Origin: JAPPHA01 sp963662705
GTDB lineage: Bacteria; Pseudomonadota; Alphaproteobacteria; Rhodobacterales; Rhodobacteraceae
Assembly: GCA_963662705.2 (NCBI GenBank)
Contig: OY759767.1
Span: 4,154,001-4,218,000 of the forward strand
Direction of reading: 5' to 3'
DNA length: 64,000 bases
The notes under the pieces were generated by a model. That model was not told the DNA's origin. It searched no databases and worked only from the letters and a program-made list of their open reading frames with translations. Positions 17,851-25,907 of this stretch are shown here, piece by piece (the stretch's first letter is position 1; every line of letters starts with the position of its first letter). The position numbers were made by a program, and so were the translations under genes.

Positions 17851-19362
17851 ATGGTGTCAGTGGAGACAATCGGCAAGATTCGGCGTGCGTGGCACGTTCA
17901 AGGGAAGTCCATTCGCTCGATTGCGAAGTCGATGGGCGTGTCGCGCAACACGGTTCGCAAGGTGTTGCGCTCCGGGGAGTCGGCACCGAAGTACCGGCGT
18001 CCGGACCAGCCTCATCCGAAGCTCGGTGACTTCATTCCGGAGCTCGAGCGGAAGCTGGAGGCCAACACCGACAAGGAGACAAAGCGGCGTGACCGCCTGA
18101 GCATGAAGCGGATCTGGGGGCAGCTCGCGGACCAGGGATGCGATGCGAGTTACAGTGCCGTCTGCCGCTACGCGGCCGCGTGGAAACGGCGCCAGGGCGG
18201 CGGCGTGTCGGGCGCCCACGTTCCTCTGGCGTTCGATCCGGGCGAGGCCTACCAGTTCGACTGGAGCCATGAATGGGCGGTCATCGGCGGCACGACGGTG
18301 CGGCTCAGGGTGGCGCACATGCGTCTGTGCTACAGCCGCATGAGCTTCGTGCGTGCGTATCCGCGCGAGACCCAGGAGATGGTTTTCGACGCCCACAACC
18401 GGGCGTTCCAGTTGTTCGGAGGTTCCTGCCAGCGCGGCATCTACGACAACATGAAGACGGTGGTCGACGTCATCTTCGCGGGGCGGACGCGCAAGTTCAA
18501 CGCCCGTTTCCTGGAGATGTGCGGGCACTTCCTCGTGGATCCGGTGGCATGCACGCCGAACGCGGCGTGGGAGAAGGGCCAGGTCGAGAACCAGGTCCGC
18601 GACATTCGCGAGCGGCTGTTCTGTGAGCCACCGCGCTTCGACAGCCTCGACGACCTGAACGACTGGCTCGAGGAGAGCTGTCGCAGGCATGCGCGGGAGC
18701 ATCCGCATCCCGACGACCCCGAGTTGACGATCCGGGAGGTGTTCGCGCGCGAGGAGCGCCGCTGCCTGATTCCCTTTCCGGGGCCCTTCGACGGCCACCG
18801 CCCGCTGAGCCGGGGCGTCTCCAGGACCTGCCTCGTGCACTTCGACGGCAACCGCTACAGCGCCGAGGCGCGGGCGGCCCAGAAGGCGGCGGAAGTGTTC
18901 GCCTATGCGGACCGTGTCGATGTCCGCCTTGACGGCGAACTGGTCGGCAGCCACCCGCGCAGCTTCGATCGCGGCAGGACGGTCTACGACTGGCTCCACT
19001 ACGTGCCCGTGCTCGCGCGCAAGCCCGGCGCGCTGCGCAACGGTGCCCCGTTCCGCAACGGGGCTCTGCCGGAAGCGCTCGGGGCGGTGAAGGACAGGCT
19101 TGGCGCCTTCGACGACGGTGATCGGCAGATGGCACGGATCCTTGCCGCGGTGCTCGAGGACGGGCTCGACGAGGTGTGCGCGGCCTGCGGCGACGCGCTG
19201 GAAGGCGGCGCCGTCTCCGCCGACGTGGTCTTGAACATCCTGTCGCGACGGCGCGACCCCGGTCCGGCACCACGGATCGAACTTCCCGAGCGGCTTCGCC
19301 TGAGCGTCGAGCCGGAAGCCGACTGCGGCCGCTATGACAGCCTGAGGGAGATCCCCGAATGA
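17851..19362 (+). CDS. istA: IS21-family transposase IstA
   Basis: The 503-residue DDE transposase has an N-terminal helix-turn-helix (SIRSIAKSMGVSRNTVRKVL), then the catalytic core with FDWSHEWAVIGG (first D), GIYDNMKTVVDVIF (second D) and NAAWEKGQVENQVRDIRERL (glutamate), and a C-terminal domain. It cuts and joins the element ends and works with the IstB ATPase. The ATG at 17851 follows AGAAGAG. Its stop overlaps the istB start by 4 bases. The gene looks intact. Confidence 0.95.
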   Translation: MVSVETIGKIRRAWHVQGKSIRSIAKSMGVSRNTVRKVLRSGESAPKYRRPDQPHPKLGDFIPELERKLEANTDKETKRRDRLSMKRIWGQLADQGCDASYSAVCRYAAAWKRRQGGGVSGAHVPLAFDPGEAYQFDWSHEWAVIGGTTVRLRVAHMRLCYSRMSFVRAYPRETQEMVFDAHNRAFQLFGGSCQRGIYDNMKTVVDVIFAGRTRKFNARFLEMCGHFLVDPVACTPNAAWEKGQVENQVRDIRERLFCEPPRFDSLDDLNDWLEESCRRHAREHPHPDDPELTIREVFAREERRCLIPFPGPFDGHRPLSRGVSRTCLVHFDGNRYSAEARAAQKAAEVFAYADRVDVRLDGELVGSHPRSFDRGRTVYDWLHYVPVLARKPGALRNGAPFRNGALPEALGAVKDRLGAFDDGDRQMARILAAVLEDGLDEVCAACGDALEGGAVSADVVLNILSRRRDPGPAPRIELPERLRLSVEPEADCGRYDSLREIPE

Positions 19363-20087
19363 GACGCAAGGACATCCTGGAACTGATGGGCACGCTCGGC
19401 CTGAAAGGCATGAAGGCCGTCTACGACGAGGTGCTCGCCGACGCGGCCAGACGCGGCCATCCCCCGGAGCGGATCCTCGGTACGCTGCTGAAGGCGGAGG
19501 TTGCGGACAAGAAGGCGCGCTCGATCAAGTATCAGCTGTCGGTCGCCAAGTTGCCTGCGGCGAAGGAACTCGACGGTTTCGACTTCACGCAGAGCCTTGT
19601 CGAGGAGCGGCAGTTGCGCCAGCTCGCGGACGGTTCCTTCCTCGATCCGCCGCGCAACGTCGTGGCGATCGGCGGAACCGGCACCGGAAAGTCGCATCTC
19701 GCGGTGGCGGTGGCGCGGGCCTGCATCCGCCGCGGCGCCCGAGGCCGGTTCTTCAACGCCGTCGGGCTGGTCAATCTCCTGGAGGAGGAACAGCGCGACG
19801 GCCGCCAGGGCCGTCTCGCCGAGGCCATGCGCCGTCGGGACTTCATCATTCTGGATGAACTCGGCTACCTGCCTTTCGCCCGCGCCGGCGGGCACCTCCT
19901 GTTCCACTTCGTCTCCTGCCTCTACGAGCACACGCCCCTGATCATCACCACCAACCTCCCCTTCAAGGAATGGGCCGAGGTGTTCGGGGACCCGAGGATG
20001 ACCACGGCGCTGCTCGACCGCCTCACCCATCACTGCGATATCATCGAAACCGGGAACGAGAGCTGGCGGTTCCGGCACCGCAGCTGA
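19359..20087 (+). CDS. istB: IS21-family helper ATPase IstB
   Basis: The 242-residue AAA+ ATPase is related to DnaC. It has Walker A GGTGTGKSHLAVAVARACIR, Walker B RDFIILDELGYLPFARAGG and a sensor region LIITTNLPFKEW. IstB assembles on target DNA and directs IstA to insertion sites. It overlaps istA (ATGA) and appears complete. Confidence 0.95.
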   Translation: MRRKDILELMGTLGLKGMKAVYDEVLADAARRGHPPERILGTLLKAEVADKKARSIKYQLSVAKLPAAKELDGFDFTQSLVEERQLRQLADGSFLDPPRNVVAIGGTGTGKSHLAVAVARACIRRGARGRFFNAVGLVNLLEEEQRDGRQGRLAEAMRRRDFIILDELGYLPFARAGGHLLFHFVSCLYEHTPLIITTNLPFKEWAEVFGDPRMTTALLDRLTHHCDIIETGNESWRFRHRS

Positions 20088-20364
20088 ACACTCGCCGCAG
20101 GCTCGCGGGCAGGGCAGCGTCGTGGTCGCAGAGGATCCGACGCAGGCGCCAGCTGTCCAGCCAGCGCGGAACCGACGTCGCGACGCCGGCGGCGGACACC
20201 GCCGTGAAACTCCGCAGCGTCAGCACCGACAGCGCGGCGAAATGACCTTGAGCGCGGCTTCCACGGCCCTGGAGGCCGATTACCGGAAAGCGGGCCGCAT
20301 GGCCCGGGAGGGCCGTCTGCCGACCAGTGAATACAGGGCGAAACACACAGGGGGAGAGATCGTC

Positions 20365-20670
20365 ATGGCGTTGACACCGGCACAAAAGCAGCGGCGCTAC
20401 CGGGAACGGGTGAAGGAGAGGCTCCGGGCCGAAGGCAGGCAGGTCGTCGTCCATTACCGCAAGCCGAAGGAAGAGCGCAGCATGCGGAAGCGGTGGCGCA
20501 GGCATGTCGCCGCCCTGGTCGAGATCCAGGAGCAGGTCCGGGATCGCCGCGACAGGGTGCCGCCAAACCTTGAAGACAGCCCCTATGCCCGGGCGGCCGA
20601 CGCCTTTCTCTCGATCGACCTGTCGGAGCTCGAGGCCAACGATCCACCGCTCGGCTTCGGCCGGGACTGA
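20365..20670 (+). CDS. Small hypothetical passenger gene of the IS21 element
   Basis: ATG 20365 follows GGGGGAGAG at good spacing and is preferred over ATG 20242 or a longer frame. The 101-residue basic protein begins MALTPAQKQRRYRERVKERL and ends LSIDLSELEANDPPLGFGRD. The arginine-rich start resembles small DNA-associated proteins found beside transposons, but I cannot name a family. It could be transposon cargo or an accessory factor. Confidence 0.55.
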   Translation: MALTPAQKQRRYRERVKERLRAEGRQVVVHYRKPKEERSMRKRWRRHVAALVEIQEQVRDRRDRVPPNLEDSPYARAADAFLSIDLSELEANDPPLGFGRD

Positions 20671-20958
20671 TGGTCCGGCATGCCTCCGGCCGCGCGGTAA
20701 CGTTACCATGCATAGAGGAATCCTCCGTATCGATGCACCGCAATACGCCGGCCGGGAAACGGGTGGCGCGGGTCATGCGCCACGGCGCGCCAGGCGGCGT
20801 GACCGGGCGTCCGTGGAACAGGATCCGGCAAGGAACGCATCAGATGACGGCGGTGTCATCGCCCATACCATGCCAGAAAGTGCGGGAGGGGGCGAAAAAC
20901 CTTCTTTCGGCGGCCGTCAACTCGTGCCTCTCATCCTGATTGTCGCGCTGCAGGGGCC

Positions 20959-21146
20959 ACCTCTTCCAGTCGTCGCAGGCGAACTGCGTCCGCCAGATCC
21001 CCGTGGATCGCTGGCCACAGGAGATCGCAGAGCCCACGATCGCGGACGCGGTCCTCGACCGCATCGTCCACAACGCCTATCGCATCGAACTCAAGGGCGA
21101 GTCCCAGCGCAAGCGCAACAGACAGCCGCCGTTGAACGGCGGCTGA
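20959..21146 (+). pseudogene. C-terminal remnant of a second, different IstB
   Basis: IPVDRWPQEIAEPTIADAVL followed by DRIVHNAYRIELKGESQRKR is the C-terminus of another IstB subgroup, unlike the intact istB of this element. It marks an older IS21-type element absorbed into the present one. Confidence 0.75.
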
Positions 21147-21560
21147 GGCTGAGGGAGCGCCTGCCTTGCCGTGCCGCCCTGCATCGATCGGGGAGCGTCC
21201 TGTGGAGTTGTGGACGAGCCCTTCGGGCCAGCCCGCGCCCTGCGGGACGTGTGGACAAGCCGTGGACGAGGCTGGCGCCTCGCCCACCGCGTTGACCACA
21301 CTCGCGTGCTTCTCGCCCACAGGCACCACAGGACAACCACAACACCGATTCTTTCACTATTTTGATTCCTCCGGCCTGACGGCCGGAGAGAAGGGGGCGC
21401 CTGCGGCGCCGGGGCCTCGCGAACGGGTCAGTCGTCGCGTTCACTGCGGTGTTGAAATCCGGGTGGGGCTCGCTTGCGCTCGCAGCGGGCTGGCCTGCGG
21501 CCAGTTCCCGCCATCACCCGCCCTCCTGCCGATGTCCGACGACACCAGGCAGCCGGGAAA
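21147..21560. other. Non-coding right part of the IS21 element
   Basis: The stretch contains several TGTGGA-type words (for example 21200-21260) and no supported gene. Similar non-coding tails follow istB in related elements. Confidence 0.4.
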
Positions 21561-21603
21561 GGGTGGGTCAATTTTGAACGCGAATCCTGGGTCAGTTTTG
21601 AAC
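21561..21603 (-). repeat. Right-end multiple terminal repeats of the IS21 element
   Basis: GGGTCAATTTTGAACGCGAAT (as its first 20 bases) and GGGTCAGTTTTGAAC repeat the left-end motifs in inverted orientation. Confidence 0.8.
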
Positions 21604-21614
21604 TGGACTTGACA

Positions 21615-21906
21615 CCGTCTCGAAGCGCTTGCATCTGTCACGCTTCTTGAGGCAACGTCAGATGCAGAGAGTCTCGCGAATGCGCTGATCGATGGAGGTG
21701 CGGTTCCACGACAAGCTGCGAACGACGCGGTCCATATCGCCATCGCCGTTACCAATGGTATCAACTACCTGGTAACGTGGAACTTCCGACACATTGCCAA
21801 CGCCGCGATGCGCGTGCGGATCGAAATGATATGCCGACATGCAGGCTTCGAACCGCCGGTGATTTGCACTCCGAATGAACTCATGGGGACGAACAATGAA
21901 AGATAA
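21615..21906 (+). pseudogene. PIN-domain toxin, 3' part
   Basis: In the frame restored by removing the IS21 element this reads EALASVTLLEATSD, then AANDAVHIAIAVTNGINYLV with the conserved D and the TWNFRHIANA motif, and ends CTPNELMGTNNER. It overlaps the start of the antitoxin gene by 11 bases, so toxin and antitoxin were translationally coupled before the insertion. Confidence 0.88.
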
Positions 21907-22138
21907 TCTAGTTGACCCGATCATCACCGAAGTAAGAGCAGTGCGCGATGCGCACGCGGCCCGCTTCGATTACGATGTGGCGGCCATCATCCGTGACATT
22001 CAGGAAATGCAGGAAAAGTCTGGTCTAATCTATGTTCGCTATCCTGGGAGACCCGTTATCGTTTCAAACCTTGGAAATGATTTGAGCAGAGATAGGGTTG
22101 ATGAGGTCAATGCGCCTGTGATGGATTCTAAAAAATAG
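21896..22138 (+). CDS. Predicted antitoxin partner of the interrupted PIN toxin
   Basis: The 80-residue protein MKDNLVDPIITEVRAVRDAH matches the short conserved partner usually encoded directly after this type of VapC gene (the DPI-EVR-RDEHAA pattern followed by a short Tyr/Arg-rich end). The last about 25 residues (VSNLGNDLSRDRVDEVNAP) look divergent. With its toxin split by IS21 it is an orphan antitoxin, and its own promoter, if any, would have to lie in the IS or toxin remnant. Confidence 0.65.
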   Translation: MKDNLVDPIITEVRAVRDAHAARFDYDVAAIIRDIQEMQEKSGLIYVRYPGRPVIVSNLGNDLSRDRVDEVNAPVMDSKK

Positions 22139-22370
22139 GCCCGATCGCACGAGCAACTTGAGCCGTTTCGTTCGCGGACTGGCGCAGATCCGAATAAATA
22201 CTCATCGCTTTTCGGCCCGCCAACTCATGGCAACACAGCCTGAACATAACGAAGCATGACTTTGGATTTTTGGCCGTAATGCCAAGTATGTTGTAATGCC
22301 ATGCTGGATGCTTCAGCCTCTTTGCGGCGAGGGGCTGAAGCTCATTTCGACTTGGCATTAAATCTGATGC
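22139..22370. other. Gap between PIN antitoxin and hipB
   Basis: A short minus-strand open frame has no recognised feature. In related operons hipA would begin directly at the left side of hipB, that is in this gap; it does not. Confidence 0.4.
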
Positions 22371-22712
22371 TCAGAAGTCATTGTCGAGCCCCTTGCCGCT
22401 GCGCGCACGCTTACGGCCCGAAAGGTTATCGAGGAAAAATCCTTCGCTGTCAGCAAGCGGGTCAGCAAGTGCGCTGAACGGGCGCAGCAGATCGTAGGTC
22501 CAAAGCAGGGCCGTATAGACCGCGATACCGGTGCTCAGCTTGCCCTTTTCCGCGTCCATGACAGCGCGTGGGCCAGTGCCGATTTTGTTTGCGACGTCAT
22601 TGATCGTCAGGTTACGGCGCAGGCGCGCGATGCGCAGGTCCCGACCTAGGCGCGCGATCGCCTGTTCTACCTCGTATGGCGGTGCAGCTGTGAGCAGATT
22701 TCTTGCCGTCAT
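22371..22712 (-). CDS. HipB-type helix-turn-helix antitoxin/repressor
   Basis: The 113-residue protein has an N-terminal lead MTARNLLTAAPPYEVEQAIA, an Xre-type helix-turn-helix (NLTINDVANKIGTGPRAVMD) and a C-terminal end SGKGLDNDF. This subtype is normally encoded immediately upstream of the HipA type found at 13331-14677, represses the operon and neutralises the kinase. Here the next gene downstream is unrelated and the kinase lies 7.7 kb away, so coordinated expression is broken. The upstream side abuts hairpin-rich sequence of the IS30 region. Confidence 0.8.
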   Translation of the reverse strand: MTARNLLTAAPPYEVEQAIARLGRDLRIARLRRNLTINDVANKIGTGPRAVMDAEKGKLSTGIAVYTALLWTYDLLRPFSALADPLADSEGFFLDNLSGRKRARSGKGLDNDF

Positions 22713-22770
22713 GTGCTTTTAAGGGAACTTTGTCGTTTTTATTGTGCCACCACTTCCAGTCCGAAGCGCA

Positions 22771-22823
22771 ACGTGGCCATTTCCGGAGCGAGGGCGTAGC
22801 CCGAGCGGAGGAAATGGCCACGT
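22771..22823. repeat. Long hairpin 1 with GGGCGTAGCCC core
   Basis: Exact 14-bp arms (22771-22784 and 22810-22823) enclose a loop containing AGGGCGTAGCCCGAGCGGAG. A second hairpin with a similar loop lies 112 bases to the right. Confidence 0.75.
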
Positions 22824-22934
22824 GACGGGAATTTTGGTCCCCGGGGCACCGGCAATCCGGTTCGGTGACGGCTGAAATCCCTTCCAGACGAGCGTAGCCG
22901 CGCTCTCCGGACGGCGCAAGCCCCGGCGAGGGGG

Positions 22935-22997
22935 CAACTCCGGCCCGCCAGACGAAGGAAGGGCGTAGCCCGACCGGAGGCCGGCGGGCCGGAGTTG
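22935..22997. repeat. Long hairpin 2 with the same core
   Basis: Exact 15-bp arms (22935-22949 and 22983-22997) enclose a loop containing AAGGGCGTAGCCCGACCGGA. A third related core, GAGCGTAGCCGCGCTC, lies between the hairpins near 22890. Confidence 0.75.
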
Positions 22998-23050
22998 TTC
23001 GAGTTTCCCTCGAACCGATCCTTCCGAAGGACGGTCCGGGACGGCGTCCG

Positions 23051-24016
23051 TCAGGGAGGCTGGGCCTCGCGGAACGCCTCGGCCGGGGTCCGGTAGCGCA
23101 GCGACTTCCTTGGACGCGCGTTCAGCCGGTCCTGGACCGCCTTCACCTGGGCGTCGGTAATCCTGCGAAAGTCCGTGCCCTTCGGGAAGTACTCCCGCAC
23201 AAGGCCATTCACGTGCTCGTTCAGGCCGCGCTCCCAGGCGTGGTACGGCGTGGCGAAGAAGAACCCGGCGCCGAGGGCCTGCGTCACCCATGCGTGCCCC
23301 GCGAACTCCTTGCCGTTGTCCGCCGTGATGGTGTGGACAAGGGCCTGCAACGGCAGCAGCATCAGCAGCAGGGCAGCGCCGACCGCGTCCGCCGTCCGTC
23401 TTTCAACCCTCTGAAGCAACGTATATTTCGACGCCCGGTCCACCAGCGACACCAGGGCGCCGCTGTGGCCCTTCCCGACGATCGTGTCCACCTCCCAGTC
23501 GCCGGTCCGCTCCTTCGCCTCCACAACCGCCGGACGCTCGGAAATGTCCACACGGTCCGGAATGTGCCCGCGGCCGGCGTGACGGCCGCCCTTCCAGTTC
23601 GGCTTCTTGCCGCGGCGGCGGAGGAACCGGTAGAGCCCGCCGCCCGCCTTCCGATCGGCACGGACGTGCGTGTAGATCCACTGACGGCCAGCCATCGGGA
23701 CACCGTCCTTCCGAAAGCGGCCGGCGATCTGCTCGGGGCTCCAGCCCTCCGCCAGCTTATCCACAACCAGTCTCCACCGCTCCGGCGTCATCTTCCTCGG
23801 AACCGACGAGGCCGCCCGACGCCGTGCCGACGCCGTGTGCTGCGCCTGCTTGTGCCGATATCCGCGCCCGCCGCTGTTCCGGCGCACCTCGCGCCAGACC
23901 GTCGTCCGGTCACGGCCCAGCTGCCGGGCGATGGCCAGACCCGAAAGGCCGCTTTTTCTCAGTGCATAAATCTGGCATCTCTCTTCATAGGTCAGGTGGT
24001 GGTAGCCTTTTGGCAT
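23051..24016 (-). CDS. IS30-family transposase
   Basis: From ATG 24016 (MPKGYHHLTYEERCQIYALR) the protein has about 321 residues: an N-terminal helix-turn-helix for element ends (SGLAIARQLGRDRTTVWREV), and a DDE core with GDWEVDTIVGKG (D), HTITADNGKEFAGH (D) and HAWERGLNEHVNGLVREYFP (E). The frame is open further upstream, but the earlier part is the element terminus. It appears intact. I could not fix the terminal inverted repeats; the non-coding tail to the left holds the two long hairpins. Confidence 0.92.
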   Translation of the reverse strand: MPKGYHHLTYEERCQIYALRKSGLSGLAIARQLGRDRTTVWREVRRNSGGRGYRHKQAQHTASARRRAASSVPRKMTPERWRLVVDKLAEGWSPEQIAGRFRKDGVPMAGRQWIYTHVRADRKAGGGLYRFLRRRGKKPNWKGGRHAGRGHIPDRVDISERPAVVEAKERTGDWEVDTIVGKGHSGALVSLVDRASKYTLLQRVERRTADAVGAALLLMLLPLQALVHTITADNGKEFAGHAWVTQALGAGFFFATPYHAWERGLNEHVNGLVREYFPKGTDFRRITDAQVKAVQDRLNARPRKSLRYRTPAEAFREAQPP

Positions 24017-24216
24017 GACAGTCTCCCTTTTTCGCAACAGGGACTGTCGCCGCCATCTGACCGAATTGCAACACCTTGTGTCGAAGACACGGATTCCCAC
24101 CACTTCTAGTGTTGCACTTCACAGTGGAACGGGGGTGCTTAAGAGCATTCCAAATGTTTCTTTTTTGTCAAGCCTCCTGCTCTTGAGGGCACCGTCAAGT
24201 CCCATAAGGGTTCCAA

Positions 24217-25045
24217 CCCAAAACAGATCGCCCGGGTCTCGGCAGCGGTGGCGATGAACTTGGCGGATGGCTCGGTCCGCGACGGGCGCTGGCACGTCCG
24301 GCTGCATGAGAATGCCGAGAAGGTCCTGGACATTCCGTGCCATCCCGCCTGGAGGAGTACCTCCGGGACCACATGGAAACCGGTGGGCTCATGGACCGCG
24401 AGTGGCGTACCACGCCGCTCTTTCGCGCGGTGGATCGCCGCAAAGGCTCCGTCTCGCTGTCAGACCGCAGGTGGAGCCGCCACCGGGCTCGGGAGGCAGT
24501 CGAAGCGGGCAACGCGCATCGGGATCGGCGTCTTCCGCCCGTAGGTCCCGTGACGCATCAGCCCGCAATCGCACGCGTCCCGGCCTTTCAGGCAAGGAGG
24601 AAAGCTTGCGTTCCTCCACTCCTCCCGGCTAACGTATTCCTCGGCGGTCAGTTCTGTTTCGAATCTTAGCTGTACGGGCCGCCCATGGCCCGGCGAAGGG
24701 CCATTCGCGCGGGCCACCCTTTTCTGTCCCAGGCCATTGGCGGCAGGCCCTCCGGCCAATCAAGCCGGAGGGCAACCGGACCGCAACGGCCCGCGCCAAA
24801 AGGCTGCTTGATATGGTTTCAAACTGACAGAGTGGCTACTTGAAAAGCTCTGCTTGGGGAAGAAAATCCGTCCCGGATTGTCACTGAATCACTGAAAAAA
24901 ACCGTCAGCAGGGAACGTGGGACAAACCCGCCGTTTCAAGCCCGAATATTCCGGGACCCAACACGCCCGCACGGAAACGACGCATCTCGATGATCGCCGC
25001 GAGGAGCAGGTTGCACTTGATGAAGTCGAGCGGATCGGCATTTAA
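24217..25045 (+). pseudogene. Tyrosine recombinase (integrase) copy 2, frameshifted and interrupted
   Basis: The first frame reads VSAAVAMNLADGSVRDGRWH and ends CHPA; a second frame continues LEEYLRDHMETGGLMDREWR and PLFRAVDRRKGSVSL, the middle of an integrase catalytic domain. The sequence then passes into a dispersed repeat (about 24490-24962) and resumes as the tail REEQVALDEVERIGI. The nucleophile position, LYNHR in copy 1, reads LDDRR here. The gene is clearly dead, and the segment with the catalytic H-x-x-R is missing. Confidence 0.7.
24480..24962 (-). repeat. Dispersed element, copy 1 (with DUF6431-like 5' fragment)
   Basis: About 450 bp match 39790-40203 with moderate divergence. The minus strand encodes a zinc-ribbon-like start, CDCGLMRHGTYGRKTPIPMR, reminiscent of transposon-linked proteins of the DUF6431 type, preceded by TAEEYVSREEWRNASFPPC. 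The right end is CCGCCGTTTCAAGCCCGAAT followed by ATTCCGGGACCCAAC, a motif found at four other places in the window. The copy interrupts the integrase gene. Confidence 0.65.
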
Positions 25046-25762
25046 TGGGGTAGGGGGAGGAACTTGGACCATGACGGCACAGGCCAGACGTACGGAGAAC
25101 CGCCAGGCGACATACCAGGACGTGCTCGACGCGCCGCCCCACAAGGTTGCCGAGGTGATCGCCGGCACGCTCCATACCCATCCGAGGCCGGCAATGCGGC
25201 ATGCCTGGGCGAGTTCAGGACTGGGGATGAAGATCGGTTCGCCATTCAACTATGGCGATGACGGTCCTGGTGGCTGGTGGATCATCGACGAGCCTGAACT
25301 TCACCTGGGTGAAGACATCGTCGTGCCGGACCTCGCCAGCTGGCGGCGCGAGACGATGCCTGAATACCCGGATGCGGCGTATTGCACGATCGCACCGGAC
25401 TGGGTCTGCGAGGTGCTCTCGCCCTCTACACGGCGGCTGGACCTGAACGAGAAGCGGGCGCTCTATGCCCGCGAAGGCGTCGGCCATCTCTGGTTCGTCG
25501 ATCCCGACGCACGGACGCTCGAGGTCTTCGAGTTGCGCGAGGGGCAGTGGCTGCTGCTAGCCACGCTCGCCGATGACGCACCAGTCTCGCTTCCTCCTTT
25601 TGATGCCATCACCTTCCCGCTCGACGCCCTCTGGCCCGAGGTGATCGCGGGTGCAGGAAAGGCGGAATAACAGGATTCTCCGGGTCAACCGTCCCGCGGC
25701 TGGGTATCCGAGGCCCGGCGTTTCCGCAATGCCTGGCGGCAGCGCTCAATCTCTTTCCGTCC
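24963..25762 (+). repeat. Integrase-tail plus Uma2 cassette, copy 2
   Basis: This is the second copy of the duplicate at 9569-10362. Its left edge abuts the end motif of the dispersed element directly, and its right edge lies about 90 bp after the Uma2 stop. Confidence 0.8.
25071..25670 (+). CDS. Uma2-family (DUF820) predicted endonuclease, copy 2
   Basis: The 199-residue protein is closely similar to copy 1, sharing HKVAEVIAGTLHTHPRP, WVCEVLSPSTRRLDLNEKR and the PD of EDIVVPDL. Differences cluster at the N-terminus (MTAQARRTENRQATYQDVL) and near residues 50-60. ATG 25071 is used because it matches copy 1; the longer upstream frame runs into the integrase tail. It is intact. Confidence 0.88.
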   Translation: MTAQARRTENRQATYQDVLDAPPHKVAEVIAGTLHTHPRPAMRHAWASSGLGMKIGSPFNYGDDGPGGWWIIDEPELHLGEDIVVPDLASWRRETMPEYPDAAYCTIAPDWVCEVLSPSTRRLDLNEKRALYAREGVGHLWFVDPDARTLEVFELREGQWLLLATLADDAPVSLPPFDAITFPLDALWPEVIAGAGKAE

Positions 25763-25907
25763 ACCATCATCACCAGACGTGGATCAATTCGGACGCGCGG
25801 TGCAGGAACACGAACCGGCCGGCCTTGGCATGGCACAGGGATCTGCACAGACACATCTCACCGCCTGAGGTGGCGATGCAACAACGGCATTGGCGAGGGA
25901 TCATGCG

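Larger units (their letters stand above)
17735..21614 (+). mobile_element. IS21-family insertion sequence inside the PIN toxin gene, 3.88 kb
   Basis: The ends start TGT and finish ACA. CCGTC is duplicated on both sides (17730-17734 and 21615-21619). Both ends carry paired internal repeats of GTTCAAAAYTGACCCA. The element contains istA and istB with a 4-base overlap, a small passenger gene and a fragment of a second, different istB. It is longer than the usual 2-2.5 kb, implying accumulated cargo or a nested insertion. Confidence 0.88.

Noticed and set aside
17857..18999. Minus-strand open frame of 380 codons opposite istA
   Set aside because: Shadow of an intact transposase gene with complete DDE motifs on the plus strand.
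22747..24115. CCACCACTTCYAGT at both sides of the IS30 transposase as terminal repeats
   Set aside because: The two occurrences are in the same orientation, whereas IS30 ends must be inverted.
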